Shown here: positions 27,115-40,382 of the stretch, one piece after another | How positions within the stretch are numbered: the stretch's first letter is position 1 | How the letters are laid out: every line of letters starts with the position of its first letter | From: Mycoplasmatales bacterium | GTDB taxonomy: Bacteria > Bacillota_I > Bacilli_A > Mycoplasmatales > JABABV01 | Assembly (NCBI GenBank): GCA_014238055.1 | Contig: JABABV010000001.1 | Span: 1 to 64,000, forward strand | Direction: 5' to 3' | DNA length: 64,000 nt | Notes under the pieces: generated by a model | What the model was told of the DNA's origin: nothing | Databases searched by the model: none | The model's input: the letters and a program-made list of their open reading frames with translations, nothing else | Position numbers and translations under genes: made by a program

Positions 27115-28191
27115 ATGAACATAAGATCTAAAACTAATCAAGTAACTGTTAAAAATATAAAAATAGGTGGAAACGATGAAATCATTATTCAATCAATGAC
27201 CACTACAAAAACGCATAACATTAAAGAAACTATAAACCAAATTACAAAACTTGCAAATGCTGGTTGTCAAATTATTAGAGTCGCTGTTTTAGGATATGAA
27301 GATGCAAATAGCTTAAAAGAAATCGTTAGGCTATCGCCCATTCCTGTAGTTGCCGATATTCATTATAATTTTCATTTTGCATTAGACGCTATTAAAGCTG
27401 GTGTTCATAAACTGAGAATAAATCCCGGTAATATTTCAGATCCAAAACAATTAAAAGAAATTGTTATCGCTGCTAAAATAGCAAGAATACCCATTAGAAT
27501 AGGTGTTAATTCTGGTTCTTTACCAAGAGATCTAGTTAAAAAATATGGTGTTTCTGAAAAATCTATGATCGAAGCAGCTCAAAGACATATAGATATTTTA
27601 GAAAAATTTAATTTCCATGATATCGTTTTATCTTTAAAATCTAGTGATCCTATGATGGCTATAAAATGTTATAGAACAGCTAGTAAAAAATGAAAATATC
27701 CATTACATTTAGGAGTAACTGAAGCTGGAAGCGTTTTTAACGGAGCAATAAAGTCTGCTGCTGGATTAGGCGTGTTATTAAATGAAGGAATCGGTAACAC
27801 AATAAGAATATCTTTATCTGGTGATCCTATTCATGAAATAAGAGCATGTAAAACATTATTAAATAGTTTTAAATTAGCAAAAAATATTCCTAATTTAATA
27901 GCTTGTCCAACTTGTGGAAGAATAGAATTTGATATGTTACCAATAATGGAAGCGATTGAAAAATATTTAGAAAACATTAGAGTTAATATTAATGTAGCTA
28001 TTCTAGGCTGTCCTGTTAATGGTATCGGTGAGGCTGCCCACGCTGATGTCGGAATTGCTGGCGGAAGAAAAGGAGGATTGTTGTTTAAAAATGGTAAAGT
28101 TATTAAAACACTTCCTCAAGAAAAATTATTAGAAGCTTTAAAACAAGAAATAGATATCATAGTTAAAGAAAAAGAAAAATTAATATATTAA
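27115..28191 (+). CDS. ispG: 4-hydroxy-3-methylbut-2-en-1-yl diphosphate synthase
   Basis: [36 protein letters not shown] and [19 protein letters not shown] Fe-S motifs; two fragments joined by TGA. Confidence 0.95.
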
Positions 28192-28206
28192 TTTTTCTTT
28201 TTCTTT
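28165..28206. repeat. Perfect 42-bp palindrome at the ispG/marR convergent overlap (likely bidirectional terminator)
   Basis: aaagaaaaagaaaaattaata | tattaatttttctttttcttt, checked base by base. Confidence 0.9.
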
Positions 28207-28665
28207 TGTTTCAAGCTCTATTTTATCGAAAATTTTAAATAAGTTTCCAACAGCTTTATATAACAACGATTGCTCTTCACTCGATAATCCTTGAGATAAA
28301 TAAGTAATCATTCTAAAATGAAATTTTAAATATATTTTATTTATTAACTTACCTTTTTGAGTTAAATAAATATTTTTTTTTCTTTTATCTTCTTTATTAT
28401 TTTTAGAAACTACAAAATCATTTTTTAATAGTCTTTTTATAGAAGTCGTGAAAGTCCCTTTAGTAACTTCCATAACTTTAGCTATTAAACCATAATTAGG
28501 ATTTTTATATTTAGAAATTTCATGCAAAATATGGACATCATTAAAAGTTAAATTTATTTTTTTATCATCAATTTCATTTTTCAACGCTTTAGACTCTATT
28601 TTAATTATTTTATAAAAAATTTTAGTAACCATTTGATCTAGATAAATTATATTTTCTAAACGCAT
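28180..28665 (-). CDS. MarR-family transcriptional regulator
   Basis: Winged-helix '[68 protein letters not shown]'. Confidence 0.85.
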   Translation of the reverse strand: MRLENIIYLDQMVTKIFYKIIKIESKALKNEIDDKKINLTFNDVHILHEISKYKNPNYGLIAKVMEVTKGTFTTSIKRLLKNDFVVSKNNKEDKRKKNIYLTQKGKLINKIYLKFHFRMITYLSQGLSSEEQSLLYKAVGNLFKIFDKIELETKEKEKLIY

Positions 28666-28666
28666 A

Positions 28667-28876
28667 TTAGTCCCTCTTTTTTAATTTTTTAATAATTCCT
28701 GTTTTCGAATCTTTAATTTTTATACTATTTAATCTATTTTCTATATTTTTTTTAGTAGCTTCAATATATTCTTTTCTTAATTGCTGGCGTTCTTTTTCTT
28801 CATCGATAGTGATAGAGTTGTTTTTATATTTTTTATAAAGTTCGTTAATTCTTTTTATTTTTAAATCATTAATCAT
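28667..28876 (-). CDS. DUF896 (YnzC-like) small protein
   Basis: KIKRINELYKKYKNNSITIDEEKERQQLRKEYIEATKKNIENRLNSI. Confidence 0.8.
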   Translation of the reverse strand: MINDLKIKRINELYKKYKNNSITIDEEKERQQLRKEYIEATKKNIENRLNSIKIKDSKTGIIKKLKKRD

Positions 28877-28878
28877 AA

Positions 28879-30576
28879 TTAATTTGGAGATTCCATCATT
28901 AAATCTCTTCCGTGAGAATTTTTAGGAAAAGCAATGACATCTCTTATACTTTCAGAATTAGTCATAATCATAATCAATCTATCTATCCCTCAAGCAATTC
29001 CGCCATGCGGTGGAACACCATAACTAAACGCTTCGATAAAAAATCCGAAATTTTCTTTAATTTCTTCATCAGAAAATCTCAATAATTCAAATATTTTATG
29101 TTGAATTTTTTTATCTGTTATTCGTATAGACCCGCCACCTATTTCAAAACCGTTTATAATAACATCATAGCCAGTAGAACGAACTTTTAAAGGTTCTTCA
29201 GACAATAAATCTATATCTTGTTCTTTAGGTGCTGTAAACGGATGATGGGCACTAGTTAGTTGGTTTTCACTATTTTCTTCAAATAAAGGAAAGTCTACCA
29301 CTCATAAAAATTTAAATACATTTTTAGGTGCTAATTCAAACATTTCAGCCACTTTAACTCGTACTGCTCCCATAGCAACACAAGCTTTGAAACTTTCGTG
29401 AATAGTAATTAATAAGAATCCTGTTTTACCAGCAAACCTTTTTATTAATCGCTCTTTTTCTTCATCGCTTAAAATTTTAATGATCGAACTATCGATAACT
29501 TTATTTGAATTAATTTGAATTCAAATAAGTCCTTTAGAACGATTTTTTTTAGCTTCGTTTTCAAGAAGTTTTAATTGTTTTTTACTTAAATCTTGTTCAA
29601 CAAATATCCCTTTAATAACTTCATTATTATCGAATGATTTTTTAATAAAATTAATATCTGTATTTTTAAATTCATTCGTAAATTCTTCAATTAATAAAGA
29701 ATATCTTAAATCTGGTTTATCACTACCATAATTATCGATAGCTTCGTTGTAACTCATTTTTAAGAAATCTGTCTTAATTTCAACATTTAAAATTTCTTTA
29801 AATATTTTATGTAATAAATTTTCAGTCAAAGTCATAATCTCTTCAGGAGTAGCGAACGCTAATTCGATATCTAGTTGAGTAAACTCAGGTTGTCTATCTT
29901 TACGCATATCTTCGTCACGAAAACAACGTGCTATTTGAAAATATTGTTCCATCCCTGAAATCATCAACAATTGTTTAAATAATTGAGGTGATTGTGGAAG
30001 AGCAAAACTTTTATTTTCATAAACACGTGATGGTACCATAAAATCTCTAGCACCTTCAGGAGTAGATCTATTTAAAATTGGAGTTTCTATTTCTAAAAAA
30101 TTCAAATCATTTAAATAGTTTCTAATGCACATTATTGTTTTGTGTCTAATTTTTAGATTTTTTTGCATTGTTGGGCGACGTAAATCTAAATATCTATATT
30201 TTAAGCGTAATTTTTCTAAAGCGGTTGTGTTGTCTTCTATTGTCATTGGTGGTGTTTTAGCGCTTGAAAAAATGTTTAATAATTTAGGAACTAATTCCAT
30301 AGTGCCATTCATTTGATCTTTATTAGCTGAGCTTCTAGATTGCAAAAAACCACTAATCATAACAACATCTTGATTGTTTAACATCTTAGCTCTACTATGT
30401 AATTCCTTATCATCATCTTTAAAGATTACTTGTAGAGTTCCTGTTAAATCTCTAATATTTACAAAAATTAATGAACCTAATTTTCTTACATTAGTTACAA
30501 AACCTCTGACTGAAATAGTTTTTCCTAAATCTTCAAAAGATATTTGATTACATTTTGTTATTAAATTTTGTTGCAT
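28879..30576 (-). CDS. aspS: Aspartyl-tRNA synthetase
   Basis: [75 protein letters not shown] 5' of ATG 30576 favours it over ATG 30600. Confidence 0.95.
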
Positions 30577-30587
30577 TTTTGCACTCC

Positions 30588-31871
30588 TTATCTCGGACAT
30601 TTATCGTTAAAAAAATCTAACAATTCGTTAATTTTAACTTTAGTTTCTTCTTTTGAACCACGTTTTTTTATAGAAACTTGTTTTTTAGAAAAATCATTAT
30701 TACCAATAATTAAAGAATATTCTACATTTAACTTAGACAATTTTTTAAATTGTTTAGCAGCTGTTTTATCTGAATAATCATATTCAACTTTTAAACCTAA
30801 ATTACGTAGCATATTAACAATTAAACTTACGATCATAAAATCACAATCAACATTAACTACAAAAACATCTATTTTTTGATCGGTTTCTGACATTATTTTC
30901 TCATATAATAATTTTTCATTTTTTAAAGATAAAATAATTCTTTCCATCCCTAAAGCAAATCCCGTTCCTGATATAGTTGAACTATCTTTAGAATCGATTA
31001 AATAATTATATCTTCCACCACCAATTAAGGTGTTTTGAGCTCCGGCATCTTCACTAGTAGATATTATTTCAAATACTATATTTGAATAATAATCTAAACC
31101 TCTAACTAAATGATTATTTATTTCAAAATCTATATTATGTTGCTTTAAAAGATCGCACACTTTTTCAAATTGCGCTTTACTTTCTTCGCTTAAAAATTCT
31201 TTTATTAAAGGGGCGTCTTTAATAATTTCTTTATCTTGAATACTTTTTGAATCTAATATTCTTAAAGGGTTTTTATATAATCTACTTTTAGAATCAGAAC
31301 TTAGATTATTTTCATGTTTTAAAAAGTATTCTTTTAATGACTTTGCATAATTTTGGCGATCAGAAGTATCTCCTAAATTATTTAAAAGAATTTTGATTTT
31401 TTTAATACCTAATCTATTAAGTAATGTGTAACCTAATAAAACTACTTCAAAATCACTACGATAATTATTAATACCAATATTTTCTACACCAAATTGATAA
31501 AATTGACGCTGACGTCCTTTTTGAGGTCTTTCATACCTAAACATAGGACCATAGTAGAATAACTTTAAAGGTAATGGATTAGCCATCATAGTCTTATTTT
31601 CTACTACAGATCTAATTACAGATGCTGTGCCTTCAGGTCTTAACGTGATAGAACGATTACCTTTATCTAAGAACGTATACATTTCTTTAGAAACTATATC
31701 GGCAGTTTCTCCAATATTTCTACTAAATAAACTAGTTTCTTCAAATATAGGAGTTCTAATTTCTTTGTAATTAAAAGTTCTACAAATTTCTTTAATTAGA
31801 GATTCTATATAATTTCAAATTAATATTTCATCTCCATAAATATCAGTTGTACCTTTTATTTTTCTAAACAT
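30588..31871 (-). CDS. hisS: Histidyl-tRNA synthetase
   Basis: MFRKIKGTTDIYGDEILIWNYIESLIREICRTFNYKEIRTPIFEE...; GTGFALGMERIIL. Confidence 0.95.
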
Positions 31872-34027
31872 ATTTGAAATCCTTTATTCCCAGAAATTCT
31901 TTGAACTTCTAGAACACCTTGAATATTTTTTAATAAAATGAATAAATTATTTAATTCTTCTAAATTACTTATCGTAAAATTAATTTCTACAATTGCTAAT
32001 TTTTTATTAAAGACAGAATTAGCATATAAAATTAAAACGTTTAAGCTCATTGAAGAAAAAACAAACATTATATCTTTTAATCCATCAGGTCTATTTTTAA
32101 CTTTTACAGATATTTTAACTTCATAATTAAATAAAGTATTTTTATTTCATTTTATTTTCTTAACATTGTTAAAACTATTTTTTTTGTGACAACGCTCACG
32201 GTGTACGTATAAAATAGATTCTTCTTCTTCGGTAATAACTTTATCACCTGGTATAGGATTACAACATTTAGATAGAACGTATTCTTTATCTAAAGAATCT
32301 TCAATATCATTCTTAATTTTATCGTTAGAATAAGAATTATGAGTTACATTTCTATTAGTTTCGTTATATTCGTTAAATAATTTTTTCAAATTAATATCAT
32401 TTTGATAAACACTAACATAGAAATCTTCTTCATCATGATAATTTAAATTTTTAATCATAGCATTAAATAATTTTTTATCATTAAAGAACTCTACATCGCT
32501 AGGGTTTTTAGATAAATAATTATTTATTATTTCTATCCCAATTTTTTCAGATATAGTTTTTGATAAAACTTTTGATTTAGTTAAATATCTTTTAATAGAT
32601 TGTACAGCTCTATTAGTTTTAACGAATTCTAATCATTCTAATTTTGGAAAAATCGAATTATCAATGGCGATCTCTACAACATCACCAGTTTTTAAAGGTT
32701 TCATAATAGGTGACTTTTTACCATTAACATAAGCAAACTTTGCATGATTACCAATATTAGTATGAATTCTATAAGCAAAATCTAAAACAGTACTTCCATC
32801 TGGAAGCATGATGACATCACCGTCAAAAGTTAAAACACAAATATCTTCATTCATGATTTCTTTATGTCATTTTTGAATATTTAAATTAAAATTATCGTTA
32901 TTTAATTCTTCGTTTATATATTTTAAAAATGGTATTTTACCTTTAATATTGTCATTTGACTCAATAGAATTTTTATTTTTATCAGAAACTTTATAGTCTC
33001 AATGACTTGCGCTTCCTCATAAAGCAATTTGTTCCATCATATAATCTCTAATTTGAATTTCAAAGAAATTTTTATTCAATAAAATATTAGTATGGATAGC
33101 TTTATAATTATTTGATTTAGGTGTAGAAATATAGTCTTTAAAACGATTAGAAATTATCGGGAAATTATTGTGGATCAAACCAAGCACTTCATAACATTGT
33201 AATTTATTTTTTACGATGATACTAATTGCTGTTAAATCAAAAATTTCATTAAATTTTTTACCTTTTAAATACATTTTTCTATAAATCGAATAAAAATGTT
33301 TGTTTCTTCCATAAATTTTTATTTCTTTAATACCATTATCAGATAATAATTTTTTAATACTTGCAATAATCGACACTAAAGTTTTTTCTCTAGTATCTAT
33401 TTTATTGTTAACAATTTTCTTAATTTCTAAATATTTATCATAATTAAGATATTTAAAACATAAATCTTCTAACTTAGCTTTTATAGAATGGATCCCTAAT
33501 CGATGTACGATCGGAACATAAACTTCAAGCGTCTCTTTAGAAATTCGTTTCTGACTAGGCATACTCTTAAATTCTAAAGTTTCCATATTATGAAGTCTAT
33601 CAGCTATTTTAATTAAAATAACTCTAATATCCTTAGCTAATGAAATTAATATTTTTCTAATATACTCGTATTTTAAATTAGTAGTTTTATTACTTTCGAA
33701 TACACTAGTTTTTGTTAAAGACTCAACTAAAAAAGCTATTTCATCATTAAATTCATTTCTAATAACTTCAACAGTTATATTCGTATCTTCAACAACGTCA
33801 TGTAATAATGCGGCAGAGATAGCATCTGCATCCGTATTCAACATAGCTACCGTATAAGCCGTTGCTACAGGATGGGTGATGTAATCTTCTCCCGATAATC
33901 TTTTTTGACCTTCATGAGCTTTTTTTGCAAAAGTATAAGCTTTTTTTATTAATTCTATTTCCGATTTATTTTTTATATAAGACTTTGCTTTTTCAATAAC
34001 CGCGTCTATAGTAATAATATTAATAAT
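31856..34027 (-). CDS. rsh: RelA/SpoT-family (p)ppGpp synthetase/hydrolase
   Basis: Fragments 33017-33844, 32633-32854, 32147-32458 and 31856-32068 in one frame; HD motif 'AALLHDVVEDT', TGS and ACT domains; no ATG at the 5' end, so start is approximate. Confidence 0.9.
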
Positions 34028-34028
34028 T

Positions 34029-34559
34029 TTAAAGTTCTAAAAGTGATATATGAGGATAATCACTTAAAACTTCTTTACCTTTTAATTCCTTTATATCGGC
34101 TAGAAAAGCAATTCCTGCAACTATTCCTCCAAGTTTTTCAATCAATTTTATACTAGCTTTTACAGTTCCTCCTGTTGCTAATATATCATCGACCAAAAGT
34201 ACTCTTTGACCGGGTTTTATAGAATCTGTATGCATAGTTAGTGTATTAGTAGAATATTCCAAATCATATTCAACAGAAACAACTTCTCTAGGAAGTTTTC
34301 CAGGTTTCCTAATAGGAATGAAACCAATACTTAAAGCGTACGATATAGGACAACCAAATATAAACCCTCTTGCTTCAGGTCCTGCTACTACATCAATTTT
34401 TATTTCTTTAGCAAAAGCGATCAACTTATCAATTGCATATTTAAAAGCTTTCCCATCAGACATCAACGTAGTTATGTCTTTAAAATTAATTCCTTTTTTA
34501 GGAAATCCAGGAACGTTAGTTATGTAATTTATTAACTTTATATCCATGATTTTTAGCAC
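34029..34559 (-). CDS. apt: Adenine phosphoribosyltransferase
   Basis: [44 protein letters not shown]. Confidence 0.95.
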   Translation of the reverse strand: MLKIMDIKLINYITNVPGFPKKGINFKDITTLMSDGKAFKYAIDKLIAFAKEIKIDVVAGPEARGFIFGCPISYALSIGFIPIRKPGKLPREVVSVEYDLEYSTNTLTMHTDSIKPGQRVLLVDDILATGGTVKASIKLIEKLGGIVAGIAFLADIKELKGKEVLSDYPHISLLEL

Positions 34560-34594
34560 CTCGTATTCAATTATTATTATAGTTTAAAAAATAA

Positions 34595-37258
34595 TTAATC
34601 ATTTATATTTTTAAATATTTGTTCATTATCGACTGTTAAATGAGAATTTTTAATTTTTCTATTAGTTGTCAGTCTATGATTTTCAAGAATTAATCATATT
34701 TTAGAAGTTAAATTATATGAAAGAGTAGAACTCATTATTATTCCGAAAATAACTGCTGCTATAATTGGCAATACAGCTAATGGTAGTGTTGCCATAATTA
34801 TTAGCATAGATATAACTGAAATAGTAGTTATAGTAATGAAAAATGGTTTAATATTTTTCTTAACTTCAGAAACTGCTTTTTCTAAATCTTCTTTAGTATT
34901 TTCGTTTCTATCTGTATGTTTTAACTTAGATTTTATGCTATTGAATAGATAAGAACTAAAAGTTAAATTAAACAGCATAATTGGTAATAAAATTTCAATA
35001 AAATTAAAACTTACTGGAATTCTAAAGACAACAACAAATGAAAACATAATTATTAAATTCAATAAAGCTGTTTTTAATATTGATAGAGCACCTGTTCACT
35101 TAAATCTAAACATTAAGTAAACCATACTTGGAATAAACGATAATAAGACTGCTATAGATAATTTTTTAACATAAGAAGAAAATAATGTATTAGAAATCTT
35201 TTTGATCGTATTACCGTTACCAAAATCTCTAATTTCATAGTTATCATTTGCTTTTTTAAATGCATTATCTAACGAACTTACACTAACTGATGTTTTAGAA
35301 TAAACAGTATATGCATAAAGATGCTTAGTTTTAGACTTATCAATTTGTGGATTATAATTTCCGTCATAGAAATAAATAGTTTCTACAGCAAGATGTCCAC
35401 CATCGTAATTTATATTACTGTTTTTTAAAGCCGATTTTATATTACTTATGTCTTTATTGTTAATTTCAGTTTGACCTTTAAGAGTAAGATCACTGCCGCC
35501 ATTGTTAGTTAAATAAACATTAAATTCATATCTAGTTTTAAAGTCATCACCTAATACTAACGAAGAAGTGAAACTACCTTTTATAGAACTAAAAATTATT
35601 ATAAATAAAGTTCCTCCGGCAGAGAACGCTATAAAACTTCATTTTAAAACTCTTCTTATTGATTTAATAGAAAATACATTAGAAATTGTTAAACAGATTT
35701 TTTCAAATTTATTTGCAATCGCTAAACTAATTTTAGAAGTTTTAATTCCACATAATAAATTCATTTTATTATTTAATACTTCACTATTTACTAATAAATT
35801 AATTAATAATCTATTGATGAAAACTGTTGTAATCGAAGCTACAATCATAAAGAATAACGGAGATATGGCAACGTTTTCTAAAACACCAATACTAAAATAA
35901 AAAAATGTAAATGTAGTTAATAATAAAGTTGCTTTGATATCTAAGATACCCGATAAAGAATTTCTTCTAGAACGATTTAAAGCATAATTACCTTTAGAAC
36001 CTGACTTTACCTCTTTTTTAAAGACGGTTAACTGTCAGACTATAGTGGAAATTATCAACAGAGTTGATAGCGCTATTGAAATTAGAATTCCTGTTGTTAT
36101 TTCCCCTCCTATAAATTTAAATACTGCAAAATTTACACATATAGCAGTAAACAGAGAAAGAACACCTATAAAACCTAAAATTCCATAATTTCATATTAAT
36201 CATAAAAACAATATGAAAGTTACTATAGATAATATAGTTATTATAGCTGTAATTCTACTTTTAGAATATTTAGGACCTAAAGTCGATACTGAAACAGTCT
36301 TAAAAGTAAATCTATTAGAACTATATTTAATTCTACTAATAATACTATCTACTAATTTACTACTTTTTCAATTAGCATTACTAATAACTAGTCTATCTTG
36401 ATTAGCACCATTTTTTAAATTAACTGGAGCGATATTTTCTATTTTAAGTGAAGCCCCATTATAATCTGCTAATTCATTTTTATTATATATTGATTGCGGT
36501 ACTCCGAAAGATTGACCACCAGGAGTAGTACTTTGAACATATTTATACAGATCTCCATTATAAGCTGAAGAATTAAATACTGCATCATTTCTCAATGAAT
36601 CATAAAGTCCTTGATATCCTAATCAGATAACTAAATGACTTTTAGCAACTCCTGCAACAAGAGCTTTTAATTGATCGTATGATTCTGATGTTACGCTTGC
36701 TAATCCTATTGAAATAGAATATTGATTAGCGTTATTACTTACTTTTTTAACATCTTGAGCATTAATAGGTAACTTTTGATTAACGTCAGTGTTGTCAGTC
36801 GGTTTGTTAGAATCATATTCACCATTACTAAATAAAGATTTGTTTTTTTCATCTCTAAAAGTTAAGTAAGGTTTAGATGTTATATAATCTACTAATCTTC
36901 TTTTTTCAAATTGATTATATGTTCCTGGGATATTTACGTTAATTCCAGAATCTCCATATCTATTAACTTTAATATTTTTTAAACCTAATTCTTTTGTTTG
37001 ACCATAAAGTTCATCTATTATTTTATCGGTAGAAAGATGTCCTGGAGTATGTTCGGTTTTTTCAGAAACTTTCATATCGATACTTAAAGAATTTCCATAA
37101 TCAGATGATAGATTGTTGTAAGAACCAAAATTAAAAGAAGTTTTAACTCCTAGTGTTATAGTTCCTGCTAATATAGTAATAACAAAAATGCAAAAAAGCA
37201 CTATTTTTGTAATCTTGTTATTAACGAATTTAAAATTCATTTTCTTAAATATTTTCAT
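34595..37258 (-). CDS. secDF: Protein translocase SecDF (fused)
   Basis: All fragments in one frame; N-terminal SecD-like TM and periplasmic segment, second TM set at 34694-36300. Confidence 0.85.
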
Positions 37259-37386
37259 TTATTATTTAACCTTCCTATAAATATATTTTGTAATTAATTG
37301 TTATCTACTTTCATAAGACATAAATTCTTAAAATAAATAAAAATTTACTAATATAATTATAACTTATTTTCGTAAAATAGAAAACA

Positions 37387-37420
37387 TAAAAAACATAAAT
37401 TATATTTTTATGTTTTTTAT
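37387..37420 (-). terminator. Hairpin terminator overlapping the ruvB 3' end
   Basis: aaaaacataaattatatttttatgttttt inverted repeat. Confidence 0.55.
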
Positions 37421-38362
37421 TTTATTAATAAATTCCATTCCTACAATAGTTATCATTCTACCTCTACTCGTTTTCCTAATAAAATTAAGTCTAATTAATT
37501 CAGGTTCTATAATATCTTCTATATACAAATTGTTAAAATTTAATAATGCACTAATAGTTTTTATACCTGTCGGTTTGTCTTTAAAGTTATATAAAATAAT
37601 CAAATAATTAATATCATCTTCATTTAAACCGTGTTCATATATATTGAGATTAAAACACATTTTTTTAACAACTAAACTATCAATAACATCTTTTTTAAAA
37701 AATAGAGCAAAATCAATAGATCTTTTCAAAATATGGTTAGCTCTTCTAGGTGTATTTTTAGATATTTTAGCAATATCATTAGCTGCTTTTTTAGTAATTT
37801 TAAAATTTAAAATTTTTAAATTATTATTGATTATTTTTATTAAATCATTAATAGAATAACTGCTTAGCCTCATAGTAATACCAAATCTATCTTTTAAAGG
37901 TTTGCTGATTCTAGCCATTTTTGTAGTAGCACCAATAAGTGTAAATTTAGGAATTTTTACTCTTATAGTTTTGCTATCGTTATCTTTACCTATAGTAATA
38001 TCGATAACAAAGTCTTCAATTGCACTATATAATAATTCTTCTACGTTTTTACTAATAGAATGAATTTCATCTACAAAAACTATATCTCCTAATTTTATTC
38101 TACTCAATATAGATAAAAGATTATTTCTAGAATTTAAAGCTGGTCCTTGAATAGTTATAAGTTTTTTTTCGTATTCTTTCGCTATCAAAAGGGCAATTGT
38201 AGTCTTTCCTAAACCAGGACCTCCAGATAATAATATATGATCTAAATTTAATTCTAATTTTTGTGCTGCTTTTATAAAAATTTTTAAATTTTTTATAACT
38301 TTATCTTGCCCTATAAATTGACTAAATCTTTCAGGTCTTAATTCTAATTGTGGCATTTTCAT
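37400..38362 (-). CDS. ruvB: Holliday junction helicase RuvB
   Basis: RPERFSQFIGQDKVIKNL, GGPGLGKTTIALLIA, DEIHSI, GATTKMARISKPLKDRFG. Confidence 0.95.
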   Translation of the reverse strand: MKMPQLELRPERFSQFIGQDKVIKNLKIFIKAAQKLELNLDHILLSGGPGLGKTTIALLIAKEYEKKLITIQGPALNSRNNLLSILSRIKLGDIVFVDEIHSISKNVEELLYSAIEDFVIDITIGKDNDSKTIRVKIPKFTLIGATTKMARISKPLKDRFGITMRLSSYSINDLIKIINNNLKILNFKITKKAANDIAKISKNTPRRANHILKRSIDFALFFKKDVIDSLVVKKMCFNLNIYEHGLNEDDINYLIILYNFKDKPTGIKTISALLNFNNLYIEDIIEPELIRLNFIRKTSRGRMITIVGMEFINKIKNIKI

Positions 38363-38365
38363 AAA

Positions 38366-38926
38366 TTATTTATTCAAGATTTTTATTGCTTCTTCTATTA
38401 ACTCATTAATTGCTGAAGTAGACTCAAATGATAAATTATTAAATACTAAAGTAATTTCTTCTTTACTATAGCCTAATTTTATCAACGATAATTGTAAATC
38501 TTTTTTTAATTTGTAATGCGTGCTATTAACAGGCATATTACTATATTTTTCTTGTAAATTAATAACTATTTGTTGCCCTAGTTTATTACTAACGTTATAG
38601 TTATCTATAATAGATTGATAATCTCCTACTACAATAGATTCTCTTAATTCATAAACATTTTTTCTCAATATCTTAATAGCTGTTCTTGAACCTAATCCAC
38701 TTATTGATAAAAGATCTTTAAAGACTATTTTTTCCATTAAAGTTAAAAATCCAAAACTAGTTTCTTCAAAATCATTTTTAATTTCATGAATATATATTTT
38801 ATAAACTTTACCAATTTCAAAATTTTTAGGGGCGTTCGTAAATATTTGAAATCCTCTAAAATTATTTTCAACAGTTATTGTTATTGTATTTATATATACT
38901 ACTTTTCCAATAATATAGCTTAACAT
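38366..38926 (-). CDS. ruvA: Holliday junction subunit RuvA
   Basis: MLSYIIGKVVYI..., FKDLLSISGLGSRTAIKIL; adjacent to ruvB. Confidence 0.88.
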   Translation of the reverse strand: MLSYIIGKVVYINTITITVENNFRGFQIFTNAPKNFEIGKVYKIYIHEIKNDFEETSFGFLTLMEKIVFKDLLSISGLGSRTAIKILRKNVYELRESIVVGDYQSIIDNYNVSNKLGQQIVINLQEKYSNMPVNSTHYKLKKDLQLSLIKLGYSKEEITLVFNNLSFESTSAINELIEEAIKILNK

Positions 38927-38982
38927 TTTTATTGATCACCTCAATAGTTATATAGCTATAAATTATCAAATTTCCTTTTTTA

Positions 38983-39015
38983 TATTAAAAAAAATAAGTA
39001 AAACTTATTTTTTTA
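38983..39015 (-). terminator. Hairpin terminator after tig
   Basis: aaaaaaaataagt-aaa-acttatttttttt. Confidence 0.6.
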
Positions 39016-39020
39016 AATGA

Positions 39021-40301
39021 TTATTTTTTTAAATTTTCTTTAATTAATTTAACTACTAAGTTATTTTTTAAAGAATTTCTAATTTGTTCCATGTTTATAT
39101 TTGCCTTAACTTCTTCAATAGGTTGTTTATGGTTTTTTGAAATAGCTTCAAGTTCTGCATTAACTTCTTTATCAGTAATTTCTAATTTTTCTGTTTTAGC
39201 TATTTCTGAAAGAGCAAATGAAACTTTGATTCTTTGTAGAGCTTCAACCGCTAATTGAGATTTAACTGTTTCATCAGTAGAATTAGACATTTTTAAATAA
39301 TTGTCGTAAGACATACCTTGTTGCGTAATACGAGCTTTAAAGTCTTCTAATAAATATTTAACTTCATTATCTTTTAATGAATCTGGAACTGGAATTTCTG
39401 AAGATTTAACGATCTCGTTCATAATAACTTGTCTAAATTGTTGCTCAGCAGCATTTTCTTTAGCTTGAGTTATCCCTTGTCTGATTTGAGTTATTAACTC
39501 TTCGAAAGACTTAACATTTGGCATGTTAATACTTTTAACTAATGATTCATCAGCCTCAGGTAATTTTTTAGTTTTAATTTGGTTTAATTTAACTTTAAAA
39601 GTAACTTCTTTACCTTTAAGGTTTTTAGCTGGGTAATTTTCAGGAAATACAACTTTGATATCTTTGATATCGTTTTGTTTCATTCCAACTAATTGTTCTT
39701 CAAAACCAGGTATAAATGATTTAGAACCTATTTCTAATGGATGGTTTTGACCACGTCCACCTTCAAAGGCTACTCCATCTAAAAATCCTTCAAAATCAAT
39801 TACTCCAATATCGTTCATCGCAAGAGTTCCTTCTTCTTTAACTTCTTGTGTTGCAAAACGATTTTGTAAATGCTTAACTTCTTTATCAATTTCTTCTTGA
39901 GAAATTTCAATAGCGTTGAATTTATATTCTAACCCTTTGTAGTTTCCTAATTTAATTTCAGGCATAACTCCAACTGTGAAAGTAATATTAATTTCTTCTT
40001 TAGTAATTTTGTTGTCTTTAGCTATTGGTGAAGTAATAATGCGGAATTTTTCAGCATCTTTTAATGCTCTTTGGTAAAGAGTATTTAAATGCATTCTTTT
40101 AGCTTCTGCTAAAATTTTTTCCTCAGTTATATTTTTTTCAACTAATGCCGCAGGTGCTTTACCTTTTCTAAATCCAGGTAATTCAATATTTCTTTTTAAA
40201 CTTTCTTTCGCTTTAGGAAAAAGACTAGTTCATTGTTCGCTTGTATCTTTAACAACTATATCAATAGTAGAGTTATTATTCTTAATAATATTTGTATCCA
40301 T
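39021..40301 (-). CDS. tig: Trigger factor
   Basis: NIELPGFRKGKAP..., FKBP-like 'DIGVIDFEGFLDGVAFEGGRGQNHPLEIGSKSFIPGFEEQLVGM'. Confidence 0.95.
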
Positions 40302-40382
40302 TACATAAACTCCTTAGTTTGCTTGTCTATAAACATTTGTTTTTTACTATATGATTTAAATTATACCAAAATAATATATCAA

